A stretch of DNA of 64,000 bases from Daldinia sp. FL1419 (lineage: Eukaryota > Ascomycota > Sordariomycetes > Xylariales > Hypoxylaceae), in the NCBI GenBank assembly GCA_025201765.1, contig MU623355.1, positions 186,001 to 250,000 of the forward strand. The letters are read 5' to 3'. Position 1 is the stretch's first letter; every line of letters begins with the position of its first letter. Under the pieces are notes generated by a model, which saw nothing but the letters and a program-made list of their open reading frames with translations, did not search any database and was not told the DNA's origin. A program made the translations under genes and the position numbers. Shown piece by piece: positions 22,089 through 34,037 of this stretch.

Positions 22089-23369
22089 ATGGTAAAAATA
22101 CCAGCATTCGAGGTGGAGCAATGGATGGACAAATATGAGAACACGCCAGGGGTTCTCAACATCGCCGAAACATGTTGCTCGTCTATCTCGATTGATCGGC
22201 TTGCAAAGTTCAACAGTGATCCCGATAGCAATACTCGTCCATTGATCGACTTCTCGAACCCCATGACATACGGTCCAATTCGGGGATCCGATGAGCTCCG
22301 CCGGAATATCACCACCTTGTACAACGAAGACGCGGACACGGCGCCGGCCACACCTCTATGTATTGAGAACGTTATTGTTACTCAAGGCGCCATATCTGCC
22401 AACCATTTAGTATTCTATAGCCTCATCGGACCTGGGGATCATGTTATCTGCGTGCTCCCAACTTACCAGCAACTATATTCTATTCCCAAGTCCTTGGGAG
22501 CCGACGTCTCTTTATGGAGGCTCAGGCCGGAGAATGGGTACGTGCCGGACGCAGATGAACTCGAAATCCTGGCCAGGGACAATACGAAGGTATACAATTT
22601 CCAGCTCAGCTGCCCTGTTATCTGTGTCCTTCCAGCCAGCTAACTATCCTAGATGATTGTCATTAACAATCCCAATAACCCGACAGGGGCTACAGTCCCG
22701 GAGGAAGACTTAGCTAAAATAATTGACTTTGCGCGAAAGCGAGATATTATCGTATTCTCGGACGAAGTTTATAGGCCGCTCTTCCACAGCATCGAATCGG
22801 GTAAAATCCCACCGTCGGCACTCGCGTTAGATTATCCCAAGGTTGTAGTTACTAGCTCCATGTCCAAATCGTGGGCCCTGGCCGGTATTCGAATCGGCTG
22901 GGTAGCGTCGCAAGATGCTTCCATAGTTGACGCCATTGCGTCCGCTCGTGATTACACTACTATTAGCGTGTCACAGCTCGATGACCAGGTAGCACGATAC
23001 GCTTTGAGCGCCTCCGTACGGCCGCAACTCCTCGCGCGAAATATTTCCCTAGCTAGGGAAAACTTACGGCTGCTAGACCAGTTCATTCAAGGCCACTCGG
23101 CCGCGTGCTCCTGGGTGAAGCCAACAGCGGGGACTACAGCCTTCTTGCAGTTTAAAGGCAAAGATGGCGCTCCGGTCGACGACGAAGCCTTCTGTAAAGA
23201 TGTCCTCGATAAAACTAAAGTTATGTTCTTACCTGGATCTCGTTGTTTTGGGGACGGTGGCGCCTCCTCTTTTAATGGATTCGTCCGTATCGGGTACGTC
23301 AATGAGACAGAGGTGCTACGCCGGGCATTAGAGAAGCTTAGTTCATACGTAAGACAGCATCTCGAGTGA
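22089..23369 (+). CDS. Fold-type I PLP-dependent aminotransferase (class I/II)
   Basis: Pyridoxal-phosphate enzyme of the aspartate aminotransferase superfamily; substrate not predictable, cytosolic by lack of targeting signals. Two exons, 22089-22589 and 22653-23369, joined in phase 0 give 405 aa. Landmarks are present: VTQGAISANHLV (cofactor phosphate region), PTYQQLYS (stacking Tyr), NNPNNPTG at 172-179 (Asn contacting the cofactor), SDEVY with Asp204 and Tyr207, SSMSKSWALAGIRIGW with the Schiff-base Lys239 and Arg247, and the substrate-carboxylate Arg379 in GFVRIGY. Length is normal and all key residues are kept, so it should be active. The IAETCCSSISI start is not typical of biosynthetic aspartate or aromatic aminotransferases. 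Neighbours give no pathway. Confidence 0.92.
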
Positions 23370-25454
23370 TAATTATCTAATCTAGGTAGTCTTAGCTGCG
23401 CTAGTTACTTGAATAACAGTTGTAGGTTGTACTGGCTTTGTGTATAATTGACACCTATGGGAACTCAGCTCTAAGTTCAACCCCAAGCCTCATGCGCACT
23501 CTTTCCGTCGTAACTCTTATTCAATTACAATAACCTTTGATTCATGCCTAGGTTAGGTAGGTATTTCATAACATAGGTACCTAAGGACTATATATAACCA
23601 CATAGGGGCAAGTCCTAAGTTAGACAGTCAACTACGGTGACTACTTACCCACCCAAATCAACACGCCGGACCCAATTGACACCACTGTTATGATTGTATA
23701 CCAAAATGTATTATCAATACATATAAAGCCAAATATACTATTGGGAAGGTAATAGGGAGTATGATATGTTCCCATTGACATGTTTCGAAGGCGAAGGTCC
23801 CGCTCTATGGAGTCTCAATTCCGATTCGCTACATTTGGCATTCGGTCAGCTTCCGAATTGTGACTTACCTAGTACCGGGGCGAGAAGAAGAGGGTGGGAA
23901 CAAGGGGAAGCTGTCTATCTGCACTGCGACGGCATTGCCGTAATCTAAGATGTCAGATAGCAGTACCGAATCGATACGACTCTAGATTAACTCTTTTTTT
24001 TTTTTTTCGCGAGATGCAGAAACGACGCCGTATGTCAACAATGCGTGTGTTCTTTGGTCTTGGTCACCCGAATCTTGAGAATCAGAGCAAACCAGCATCC
24101 AGTAGTGTAAAAACTCAGTGGTGGAAAGGGTTCTAATAAAGGAACCGCGTATGATAAATCTAGACTTGAAGACGGTTTACCTAGCATATAATCAGGTACA
24201 AATGTATAGTTGTACTCTTAGATCCTGGGCTTGAAGGTGGCTGCATGTCTAACAAGGGTAGCGAGGATTATTCTAGCATTACACATATACTTCAAGCGTT
24301 ACGCTTAGACGAAAAAGCAAAATAGCACGTTCTTCCGAGCCTATTATTCGTTCCGGGAGAATTCCCCGCCAAGTTGGGCGAATATGCGGAGCTAGACGAT
24401 GATAAGTGAGATCCATAGACAGATCCATCGAATATTGGGGCTATGTAAATTCAGAATCGCATAATAATTACGCGAGCGGATGTAAGCCATTAATCAGCAA
24501 CCAAGTACAATTTCATGGGGCAATAAGAGAAAAACATCGACTTATACGGGGTGAACCCACTGAGCCGCGATTGGAGCCGCAAGACATACATTAGTAGGCC
24601 CAACTACGTGCTTCTTTTGGAGAGCTAGGTACAATACATTAGTGACAGGAAGAAGAGGTTACATTGGAGAGTCATTGAAAGTAGATGCTTTGTTTGACTG
24701 GTTCCGAGGAAGTGTAAACACTCGTTAACTAGCTTATTTCCCCTGATGTTTACTCCCCCTGGCCCGGGCTGAGGAATACTACCTTACGGCCCTTACCTAT
24801 ATTTATTAAAGTACTTACGAATCAATTAAGTATGATTACATCAAACTCCAGGTTGCATTACCAATATGCATCGTACATGAGGGGATATACCTTGGTGGCT
24901 GAATATCCCTAAGCTTCCAGCTCGTAGTTGGTTTGAGATGAGGCGCCACTACTACTCTACCCTCTAGGCAATCAAAGTTAAGCCGTTGGTGGAGTGGAGA
25001 TTCTGACAGCTATTGCCGGGGTAGACTTGGAAAGAATGTGAGTGAGAGGAGAAAGATGGGCCAAGAAGAGAGGCTAGATCAAACTCCAAAACTGCTTGTG
25101 TATTACTGGATAGGATCGACTCAGTTGCGACATGCACTTACCATGATACCTTTTACGGTGCCTTACATGGTGCCTTATTAATGGATGATAAAGACAAATA
25201 AGTAAAAGTAAAGCACGCCATCCCCACCTCTCCCCCGTCAACGACGCCCCCTAGTGGCTGGCGTCTATCATGTAAGTACGAGTATAAAGTAGACGAGATG
25301 CCGCCGTTGAGAAACTGTCCTACTCTGTACAACTTAACATCAACATACAATAGCCATCCTCTCAAGCCTAGCTAATACAAAGGTCTCAAAGTTTCAGTCT
25401 ATTTCATTATCAAACGCAGTAACTACCTAGATACCCCTTTTTCATTTATTTACA
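23370..25454. other. Gene-free region upstream of the WrbA-like gene
   Basis: 2.1 kb with only short open frames. TAGGTACC-type words cluster at about 23547-23583; a T-run lies at about 23994-24006. The last 300 bp are the promoter and leader of the quinone reductase gene, with TATAAA at 25283-25288. No RNA gene or mobile element recognised. Confidence 0.5.
25283..25288 (+). promoter_or_regulatory. Putative TATA box of the WrbA-like gene
   Basis: TATAAA, 167 bp upstream of the ATG at 25455, in a stretch with no other strong candidate. It implies a leader of roughly 130-140 nt. Confidence 0.35.
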
Positions 25455-26351
25455 ATGGCACCCAAGATAGCTATCGTCTATGTAAGTATATTCTTTCACA
25501 TGTCACTATTCTGGATATTCGTATTCCTGTACAAAAAAGAGGAGAGTTTAAGAGTTCTTGGCGAAAGGAGTGTATTAGGGATTGGGACTAGTCATGAATC
25601 ATGACTTGACTAAGTCAGACCACCAAACTCTCCAATATTCTCTCAATCTCGACTCGCGGCTTTCTTGGTACCGTATCCGACTAACACGTATTTTACTACA
25701 GTACTCCACCTACGGCCATGTCCGTCAACTCGCCGAAGCTGAAAAGCGCGGCATTGAGAAAGCCGGCGGTACCGCCGATATCTTTCAGTAGGCAACCCCT
25801 TTATTTCCTTCGCCTTGTGAATCCTAACAATATTCCATAGGATCCCAGAGACCCTTCCTCAGGAGGTCCTAACAAAGATGCATGCTCCCGGCCCGGCTGC
25901 CGATGTCCCGGTTCTGTCGGACCCGTCGACTCTCGAGTCATACGACGGTTTCCTTCTCGGCATCCCGACGCGCTACGGAAATTTCCCCGCCCAGTGGCGC
26001 GTGTGGTGGGATCAGACCGGAAAGCAATGGCAGAGTGGTGGTTTCTACGGCAAGCTAGCCGGCCTTTTCATCTCGACAGCCTCTCTAGGCGGTGGTCAGG
26101 AGTCTACCGCCCTAGCCGCCATGTCCACTTTCGCCCACCACGGAATTATCTACGTTCCCTTCGGCTACGCCAAGGCCTTCGGTACCCTTACCGACCTTTC
26201 TGAGGTTCACGGCGGCGGCCCTTGGGGTGCTGGTACCTTCGCCGGAGGTGATGGCTCTCGACAGCCGAGCGAAAAGGAGATCTCCGTCGCCGAGATCCAA
26301 GGTACCGAGTTCTATAAGACTGTTGCAAAGTTCGCTTCCGGATCGGCGTGA
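25455..26351 (+). CDS. WrbA-like NAD(P)H:quinone oxidoreductase (flavodoxin fold)
   Basis: FMN-binding, two-electron quinone reductase of the WrbA/Pst2/Ycp4 family, which protects against quinone redox cycling and oxidative stress. Three exons, 25455-25481 (only nine codons), 25702-25787 and 25841-26351, give 207 aa, the usual length. Family blocks: MAPKIAIVYYSTYGHV (FMN phosphate loop, formed across the first splice), GFLLGIPTRYGNFPAQ, the FISTASLGGGQEST flavin loop and the long HGGGPWGAGTFAGGDG segment characteristic of the family. No targeting signal; cytosolic or plasma-membrane-associated in relatives. It converges with an MFS gene 306 bp away. The 220-nt first intron is longer than most here. 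Identification very secure. Confidence 0.95.
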
Positions 26352-26657
26352 CTACATGATAGCAGCGACAAACAGACACCTAATGCAACTATCACACAGA
26401 AAGAGGGGAAGAAGGAGAAGAAGCAGGGTGAGGGTCCTTGCGGGTTGCCTACTAAGTGCATAATAATGTAGTTGTCATCGCTTGGAATGATTCAGCTACC
26501 CTTTAAACAAATTAGAACTAAACAAATAAAAATTTCTCAAATACTCTTTATCATTTCTTACGCGCAGTACTTTGGAGCACCAAACGTAAATGGATATTGC
26601 CCCTATCTAGGTGGATGACTTCTCCAGGTATCATCGTACAACAAAGGAGTTACATGA
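26352..26657. other. Convergent 3' intergenic region
   Basis: 306 bp between the WrbA-like gene (+) and the MFS gene (-). Purine-rich stretch at 26398-26428, then AT-rich. Presumably the two 3' UTRs. Confidence 0.5.
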
Positions 26658-28246
26658 TTAAACCTTCATATTCCTCACCCTCCTTAAATGTAAGACCTGC
26701 GTAGTCACGAACCCGAGTCCCCCCGTAAACAGAGTCGCAGCACAGTACGCAATCAAGCTCTTCCAAGCCCCGTCATCATTCACATCTTTCAAAATTGCGC
26801 CTCCAATCGGTGTGCCAACTAACACCGCCATTCCAATAAATGCGAACAGCATACCCATACGAGTACCGAGCCGGCTTAGATCCGGCGTAAGAGACACAAT
26901 AGCGCTAGGAGGCAAGCTTGTGACGCCCCCGTTGAAAAACCCGAACAGGAGCGCGAATGTAATCGTGCCCCCAAGATCATGTACTCCTAGCCAGCCGAAG
27001 GCAAGAATGCTACAACCGAGCGTCATAACAGCTAGCATATTCATCGAACCCAAATAGTCGGCAGCAAAATTCGGCAAGATTCTTCCAAAGACGCTACCGG
27101 CGTTGAGGAGCGTGACCAAATACGCAGCCAGGTCGGCGTTCGCAATGCCGCGCCGCAGGGCGAATAGTTGCAAGTAGAAAAACGGCACGTACATCCCCAT
27201 GAACGCAGCTAAGCCCGAAACAGCGAAACTTATGAACGGCACGTCCCGTACAGCGTTGCGATCGAAAAATGCACGCTTATGGCGTGAGGGTGCAACACGC
27301 GGGCGCACTACGACGGTAAAAGTCAGCGAACAAGTTGAAAAGGGGCAAGGAGGATGGAAAACAAGAATCAACAGCACACACTAAAAACCAGGGGCACGAC
27401 AAGTAGTCCGAGTAAGATAAATGCTACTACACGCGTCGCCCATCCGAAGCCAATCCGCGGTTGCAACCTGCTAAATAGGATCGAAAACACAATCCCCCCG
27501 ACCGGCGAGCCGGCGGACTGCAAACCCAGCGCCAAAGCACGTCGTCGTGCAAAGTACTGGCTCAATATCGCCGCCGACGGAAGGAACAAGAGTCCACATC
27601 CGATCCCCACCGCAACCCCCTGCGCCAACAGGACCTGCCAGTAAGTCGTGCACAAGGACGTCATGAATAGCCCGAGCAACACCAGTACAGACCCGGAGGT
27701 GATCAGCGCACGGAAGTAACCCGCGTCGAACAGCGGGCCGGATACCAAGCCGCCGATGTTCAGGAGGGCGCCCTGCAAAGAGCCGATCCAGCTAATTTCC
27801 GAGGAGGTACTAGACCGCAGGAGGTCCGTCTCGTAGTACGTCTGGTACACGCCGAACGAGTTGATGAGGCCCCAGCTCGCCAGCATGATGACAAAGGCCC
27901 CGAGGACTTGGAGCCAGGCTACGAGCCCGCCGCTATTCACGTAGCATTAGTAGATATTTTGTTCAAATCGATGGGTGTAAAGAAGCCGGGTAGAGATGAA
28001 GGAAAGGCCAAGTTTCCGGATGTAACTCCCGGAGCAGCTTATAGTAGGAAATGGATTTACGTTAGCCAAGACCGAAAATACATACTCCGGAACATCAAGC
28101 GCCTTCGGCCCCGCTAACGGCGTCGTCGTCGCTTGGGGTGACTTCTCGTCCACATCTTCCGTCCGGTCCACGGAGCTCTCAAAGATCCCCGCCTCAACCT
28201 GCGAGTTCCGATTGCTCTCGTTTTCGCTGCGCTGTTCTTTCTCCAT
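26658..28246 (-). CDS. MFS transporter, monocarboxylate (MCT) type
   Basis: Membrane permease of the fungal MCT-like branch of the major facilitator superfamily; substrate unknown. Three exons, 28246-28086, 27932-27382 and 27307-26658, give 453 aa. The splice between exons 1 and 2 rebuilds the family's start motif DVPDGGLVAWLQV, and the next splice gives VVPLVFMRPRVAP at the central loop. Other marks: GVYQTYYE in TM1, WIGSLQ before TM2, QYFARRRALALGLQSAGSP in the first half and GAILKDVNDDGAWKSLIAYCA at the end. The N-terminal 55 or so residues are hydrophilic and acidic. Length and 12-TM pattern are normal. It resembles the MFS gene at 3.6-5.1 kb only at family level. Start chosen as the first ATG with a complete tail. 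Confidence 0.91.
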
Positions 28247-28824
28247 TGTAGCCTTCAGTGCTGTTGCTTGGAGCTCTGGACCTTATTTCCTATTCCACCT
28301 ACGTTGGAGCCGTCGACAGTTCCAAGACCTTTTATCCTAGGTATATACCTATCCAGGGGTTCTCTACACTGTTCGCATGGAATTATCGATCTTAACCCGC
28401 CATAAGCAGCAGAAAAGAAAAGGAAAAAAAAAGGATTACAAACATGCGAATTACATGTACATGTACGTGTTGAGTTGACATCGACTCATGATTATCTCAT
28501 ATACTCTCGTATGCTGTATCATGTCATGCTAGCCGCATTGATGCAATACGGGGACAGTGTATACGGCCCGCGGTTAATTACTAATCGGTGGAAGCTGTCA
28601 AAGTTTATTCTTCTCTTTTTAAATTCATATTGATCTACCGAGTGTAGCATATCTATCTTACACGTCAGTAATCCGATGCCGACTTTCCTTCTTGATCTCT
28701 TTTCTCTTTCTTGATTAGGATATGATCTATTTAAGCGAGGCTAAATTCCATAGACCCCTACTGAACTAACCTAACCTAGGCCCCTTACCTCGGTACCTGA
28801 GGTAATAGTAAATACATACTATAT

Positions 28825-28843
28825 TAGGTAGGTAGGTAGGTAG
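28825..28843 (+). repeat. (TAGG)n microsatellite
   Basis: Four full TAGG units plus a partial one, embedded in a TAGGTACC-type neighbourhood (CTCGGTACCTGAGG at about 28788). Confidence 0.85.
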
Positions 28844-28892
28844 ATGCCGTAGAATGGGGTCGTATATAGATTGACTCAAACAGCTCTACCTC

Positions 28893-28911
28893 TTTTTTTT
28901 TTTTTTTTTTT
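28893..28911 (+). repeat. T19 homopolymer
   Basis: Nineteen consecutive T. Exact length is prone to sequencing error. Confidence 0.8.
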
Positions 28912-29410
28912 GCGAATCACCTATGTCGGGACGAATCTTAATATACCGTATGCTAGAAGCCGAAAATGAACAAACAGGGAGCATTTGAATTGTAAACGTA
29001 AACTACGACAAATAGTCCAATAGTTATGTAGTATATAGGTAGGTAGTTAGGTAGTTATATACCAGCCATGTTTCGAGTTATACCTTTTAAGATCGAAGAT
29101 GGTTTATCCTCTCCAGATCTCCCGCTCTCAGTTCCAAAATGAACTTTCCACACCAAGACGCCTCGCAAATAATAATACAGAATTCGTCTCGTGTCATGTT
29201 ACGCTAACTTCCAAAACTACTCAAATGCACATGTGGCTGTCAAATACCAACATATTAAGAATCTGGACTGTCGTCGTTTGGTCGTGTATATTTCTTGTTT
29301 TACCGGCCTTGGTAAAGCTTTCGGCCGGTGCTGTTCCGCATAAACCGTAAGCACGTCTAAACTACCAATTGTCTCTAACTCGTGAGCTGGAGACTGGTTC
29401 GAGTATACGG

Positions 29411-30819
29411 CTATTCGTGAGGATCGCTTGGATGTGCTGTCGAAGGTTCAATCACAATCCGTGGTAATCTCCCAATCCGTAAACTGGGCAACTGCGGAAC
29501 ACCACCCACTCCCCTCGATGACCTTGTGGTAGAAGCTGCGTCACGCGCACTATTTATTACCGAAAGGTCTCCGCTCTCCGTCATACTCTCTACAGTCTGT
29601 GCGCTTGGCCGTCGCTCGTGACTGCGCGCGAGGTCCGTGGTGTAGTCGGGTGGGGGCTCATTAAAGATAGGTGTTGCGGCCCCCGATCTTACATCGTCCA
29701 AGCTGACATCCTCATAATCTGGAGGGGGCATTTCGACATCGCCTAGATCCGCCTCACTGATAATTTCTGGACTTGATCCGGCCCGGGTGTGATTACTTCC
29801 TATTCGCGGCGTGGATGCGCCAGACCTTAGCCCTGGAGACGGAAAATCGCTATCCAGGCTTAGAACAGAACTAGCACTGCGGTCTCGGCGGTGCGATAAA
29901 GCCGACGGCGAGCGTGTGGAGAGAGCAATGCTGGCTGCATCTGAAAGCAAGCCCACCCCTTCGCTCCCGTGACTGCTCGTGCGGACTCTCGTACCATTAT
30001 GTTGCGCTACACCAAGCTCGTGGTAACTGACGCTAGAAACGGCGCGCTGCCGGCGGTCTTTAATCTGCCCGTACGCATCACGTAATTCATCCACAGCGGC
30101 GTTATCGCGCGCCGCTTGCCTCTGGGCTGCTAAATCGTTTAACGCCCTCGTATCCCCGCGAGCTCTCGCCTCTTGTGTTAAGCGACGTCGCTCTTCTCGT
30201 TCCGCACGTTCCTGCCTTCTTGCCAATCGAATTTGGAACAGTGTCTCCATCTCTTCGTCCCTCATACTCTCCAATTCCTCGGCAGTGGGATATTCTACTA
30301 CAACATCAACGCCGCCGCGCTCGCCCTCGCGGCCTATGACCTGCTCATTTTCATTCGCCTTCGGCTTATACGCAGGAAGGGTGATGATGGATCGGATAGA
30401 TGTATTCCTATCTATTTGTGACACTGTGCTATTTCGATTCGCTTGGGATACCGAGAGGGTGGAATCTGAATTGCCATCCCGCCGTCGTCTGTTTCGAGCA
30501 GATGCCTCTGCAGACTCGGAGTCAGCTGTTGGCTGGTACTTGCCTCGTTTTGACCCAAACCCGAATTTTCCCTTATAGCGGAAAAAACAGAAGGACAATA
30601 TAACAAGCAACGATATGCCAGCTATGACGCCAATGATCTACAACGGAGATAGTGCTATTAGAACAAATCGAAGCGAATCGGACCAGCATAACTTCAACTT
30701 ACCACAAAGATGGTTTTTGATGGTGGATGTTCTCGATCTCCGGGGTCCCCAGGATTCCTAGATACCAATTTGCCGGTACCGGGCCGGAGAGGGAGAGGAA
30801 TACGGTTTGGAAGCAACAT
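29411..30819 (-). CDS. Single-pass membrane protein with PY motifs, unknown function
   Basis: Two exons, 30819-30703 and 30637-29411, give 447 aa. The first exon encodes a Pro/Arg-rich 39-residue head. The second opens with one clear membrane helix (about 40-58, IIGVIAGISLL...) followed by basic residues RYKGK, so the long C-terminal part is probably cytosolic. A charged Arg/Glu-rich helix, likely coiled coil, spans about 160-225. The rest is Ser-rich and disordered. Two PPxY motifs, PPPDYE at 343-348 and PPPDYT at 367-372, plus an LPxY-type LPAYKP at about 126-131, are the binding sites expected for WW domains of Rsp5/Nedd4 ubiquitin ligases. I do not recognise a named family. The layout suggests a membrane-anchored ubiquitin-ligase adaptor, but that is inference. 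Confidence 0.8.
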
Positions 30820-33800
30820 AGCGAAATATAAACGAGTGACTATAGTGTGAAGCTTTGCGACGCCGTCGGAAATGTATCGGATCTCGTGAGCTAACGGCCT
30901 ACAAAACCCAAGATTATCCTAGGATGGGCGCCGTGCGCTTGACAACGGCAAGTTGCCGCGACTAATGATTAACGGCAAACTAATCGGCTGCGTCGACGGT
31001 AATTCGAAGAGCCAATCTCATTCGGGGGTGGTGCAAGTGAGCACGGATGGGGAAATAGCGGCAACGTTGACGAGAATTAGGCCCGAATATTGCAATGATC
31101 GTACTAGATACGATGACCTTGGGCTTTGTGAATAAGAATAACCAAAGAACGATCAATTTCGCGAAACTAATTCATCAGTGCCAGGTCCAGGGATGATAAA
31201 AGATAATAGACGTCTTCTGAGCCGCGCATGTATTTACGAAGATGTCTAGTTGTAGCTTTCAATTCAAAGCTCGGCTAGGACGGGATAAAAGGTTAACCTA
31301 GCAGTTCTTCGGATTTGGTACTCAGTTTGAGCTTAAGCGCCGGTATTATGGTGGGTATAAAAATAATAGTAAGACCGTTCGATGGGGTAGGATAGCATCA
31401 GATGAGGAGTCGGGGATTTAGCTATTATAAACCGACAACGAGGGAGAAGATGGGTAAAAAAAAATTAGGTATGGTAATACTATCAAGGTAGATAGATAGT
31501 AACGGAGATGAAGGTGGAGATGGGAAGAAGAAGACGGGAAAGCCGCAGATGCAAGAAGCTGGCGGAGTGGGGGGGATGAAGTACGTACATACTACATCTG
31601 GGCATCGATGTAGGTTACAGCAAAAAATCGAAAGTCAAGACCTGGCAACTACTGCGGTACGCACACACGGCAATACATCATACAGAGGTAGGCTACCTAG
31701 CAGGCTAGCAGGCTAGCTGGCTACATGGTAGGCAGGTACGTTTATTGTTAATTCAAATAGGCAGTCCTGCATTTAGTAGGAAGATAGAAGGCAAGAGGTA
31801 GGCATAAGGCAGGCACAGGTGTGGCAAGGATATTAGCTCCAAGGTATTACTAGGTAGTAGTGGCCTCGACCCTTCTATTCGAGCTGTGGGTTTTTTTTTC
31901 GACTAATAGAGAGTTCCATTACTTAAGTTAGTTACTACATACACAGAAGTCCCAGTAAGCGCTTGATTGAGCTCGTTGGTTGCAGTTTGCAGATGTCTTG
32001 GACCTGTCTTAACCCACCTACGTTTTACACCTAGTTAGCCTACCTCTAAAACCTAGCCACACAGCTGCCACATACATAAAAGTACCCATCTCTCATCTCA
32101 CCTCACATTGCCTTATCTTACCTTACCAATTGATGTAACTCAAATGTTCTATACAGCTAGTTAGGTACAGCTCGAGTTATTGCGGGATTATATCTGCGAA
32201 AAATACCGTGGTCAGGTAAAATGTCAACGTCGAAAAAAGTCCCACCGTGCCGTGACTTTTATGAGCCTCGTTGAGGCTGGTTTCTTCACGAATCCTTCAG
32301 AGGTCCAGACTAGGTTCCCCAGTCCGGTTGTCCACTGTCCACGAGCCAATCCGTCACCTCGATGTTACGTGATTCGATCACCCGATCTAATTTTCGGTAA
32401 TTCTTGTTTTTAAAGAGAGGATGAACGGACGTCGACGTAACAATAATTGATCTTTAATTATTGAAGCTTAATATTATAAGTGGTTGGCGATATTTGTAGT
32501 ATCGCTTAAAAGTGTAAATGGTAAATCCCCGGGGTACCTATTTATGGTTGTAACAATAAGCTGACCATGTGCGATCCCGAAGAAATGTTCTTCAATACGA
32601 AAAAAAAAAAAAAGAAAAAGAAAAAAGAAGTAGGTACATATGTATACGAAGCTTCGGCCGTCATCGGTTCCGCTGATTCGTCTTGGTTCGCATAGGTTAG
32701 TACTTATTATGCGGGTTGCCTCAAAGCTACATAATACATTTATAAGTGCTTAACCTACTAATTGACAAATTCTTTAAATTTTTTTCCTCTCTCTTATTTC
32801 CTGGTTTGGTCTACGTCATCCCTTGTCCGTGCGGATACTCTCCTTCCTGATCAACGTTAATGAAATCATTCACTAGCCCTATATTATGTAAAACATGCGA
32901 TACGGGGACCGTACGGGACCATACGTGGCTGTGGATTTACTGAGTTCCCACTGCGCCTTGTTAATCTACATATATACCTCTCCAAGTCCAGCCCTTGTCA
33001 AGCCTGTGAATCTCCGTCCCTGGTCCATTGTGCTAGGGCTGCCGGGTCCCTGGGAATTTTCCCTACGCTAAGGTAACATCTGCGAAACGCCATGGTCCCC
33101 CAGTCAGCTTATCTGGTTGTCTGCTCTATTGCTTCGACTGCTGGTCGAATCTTGGCAAAGTTGCATGGCGCCTAAGCTACCTCTAACCCAAGAGGTTCGG
33201 GTCTTTACAGTAACAATGGTAAGTGACCACGGAAAAGACCAAAGATCTCACTTACCATTTTGTCACTGAAATCCGTACAACTAACACATAGGTACCTATC
33301 TACACTACCTATGTGTACCTAGCGTACCTATTTGTTTAAGGCTACTGGGTACGTAGCGTCGCGAGACACACATATACGAGCCTCCTCGCGCGCGCGATGC
33401 ATGGCATGTTAGACAATGTCTTTGATCTTGCTATTATCAGCCGGAAGATCGGGGACGGTAGCACATCTTAGCCAGGCGGTGAGACATACATCAGGTACAG
33501 CGCATTCTCGTTTGCCAACGGACAACTACCATCTTTTTCAGATCAGTCCTCAATTGCAAAAGTCCTACATCCAAAAAAGGGAATCCGCCTCCGAAAGGCC
33601 CCCCTTATTCAAAAAATTTAAGGGAGCTGAGCATCCATTATCTAGGTATTCATCAAAACCATCAAGCCAATCAGGTTGTCTAGCTCATTTATCAATGTAT
33701 ATAAAACGATGTCGGTTATCAAATAACTTCAGGTGGGGGCCGGCCTGCGTAATCTGAGCAGCGCCATCTTCTAGGTTGTGGCCTTTAAGATGCAACCGAT

Positions 33801-34037
33801 GTTAATAGTTTAACAGGATCCAAATCTTCGAATTTAGAACTTTGCCTACGAAATTCAGTTATGTTTTATCTTGCGGTTCAGCTCTCCCCTGATCTTGTTG
33901 GCATTGCAACTCTAATAGGCGAAACTTCCTAATATCGTATATTGTAACCCAACCCTGCCTATATCAAAAAGTGAGATCTAGAAACATTGGTATCCGGTAA
34001 TAGATGAAAGATGGTTCTGAAAAATGCCTGCGAATAT
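30820..34037. other. Large gene-free region
   Basis: 3.2 kb without a gene I can support; the longest in the window. It holds many TAGGTA/GGTACC-type words (about 31690-31740, 31860, 33288-33335), a CAGGCTAG tandem at about 31698-31722, an A-rich run at 32600-32628, A/T homopolymers and a CGCGCGCG patch near 33390. Open frames at 32180-32413 and 33416-33757 (+) have no recognisable similarity. It could hold a non-coding RNA or a decayed element; nothing distinguishes these by eye. Confidence 0.5.
32600..32628 (+). repeat. A-rich simple repeat
   Basis: A14 followed by G-interrupted A runs. Low complexity only. Confidence 0.8.

Larger units (their letters stand above)
28247..29410. other. Gene-free intergenic region with simple repeats
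   Basis: 1.16 kb between the MFS promoter and the 3' end of the PY-motif membrane protein gene. It contains a (TAGG)n run at 28825-28843, a T19 run at 28893-28911 and a TAGGTAGTTAGG stretch at about 29036-29056. An open frame at 29099-29350 (+) is not convincing as a gene. Confidence 0.5.

Noticed and set aside
29099..29350. Possible small secreted protein: hydrophobic N-terminal-like segment followed by a GTAAGC donor
   Set aside because: No convincing second exon, no recognisable product, and it would soon run into the 3' end of the gene on the other strand.
33416..33757. 113-codon open frame on the plus strand
   Set aside because: Composition does not look like a folded protein and there is no splice context or family similarity.
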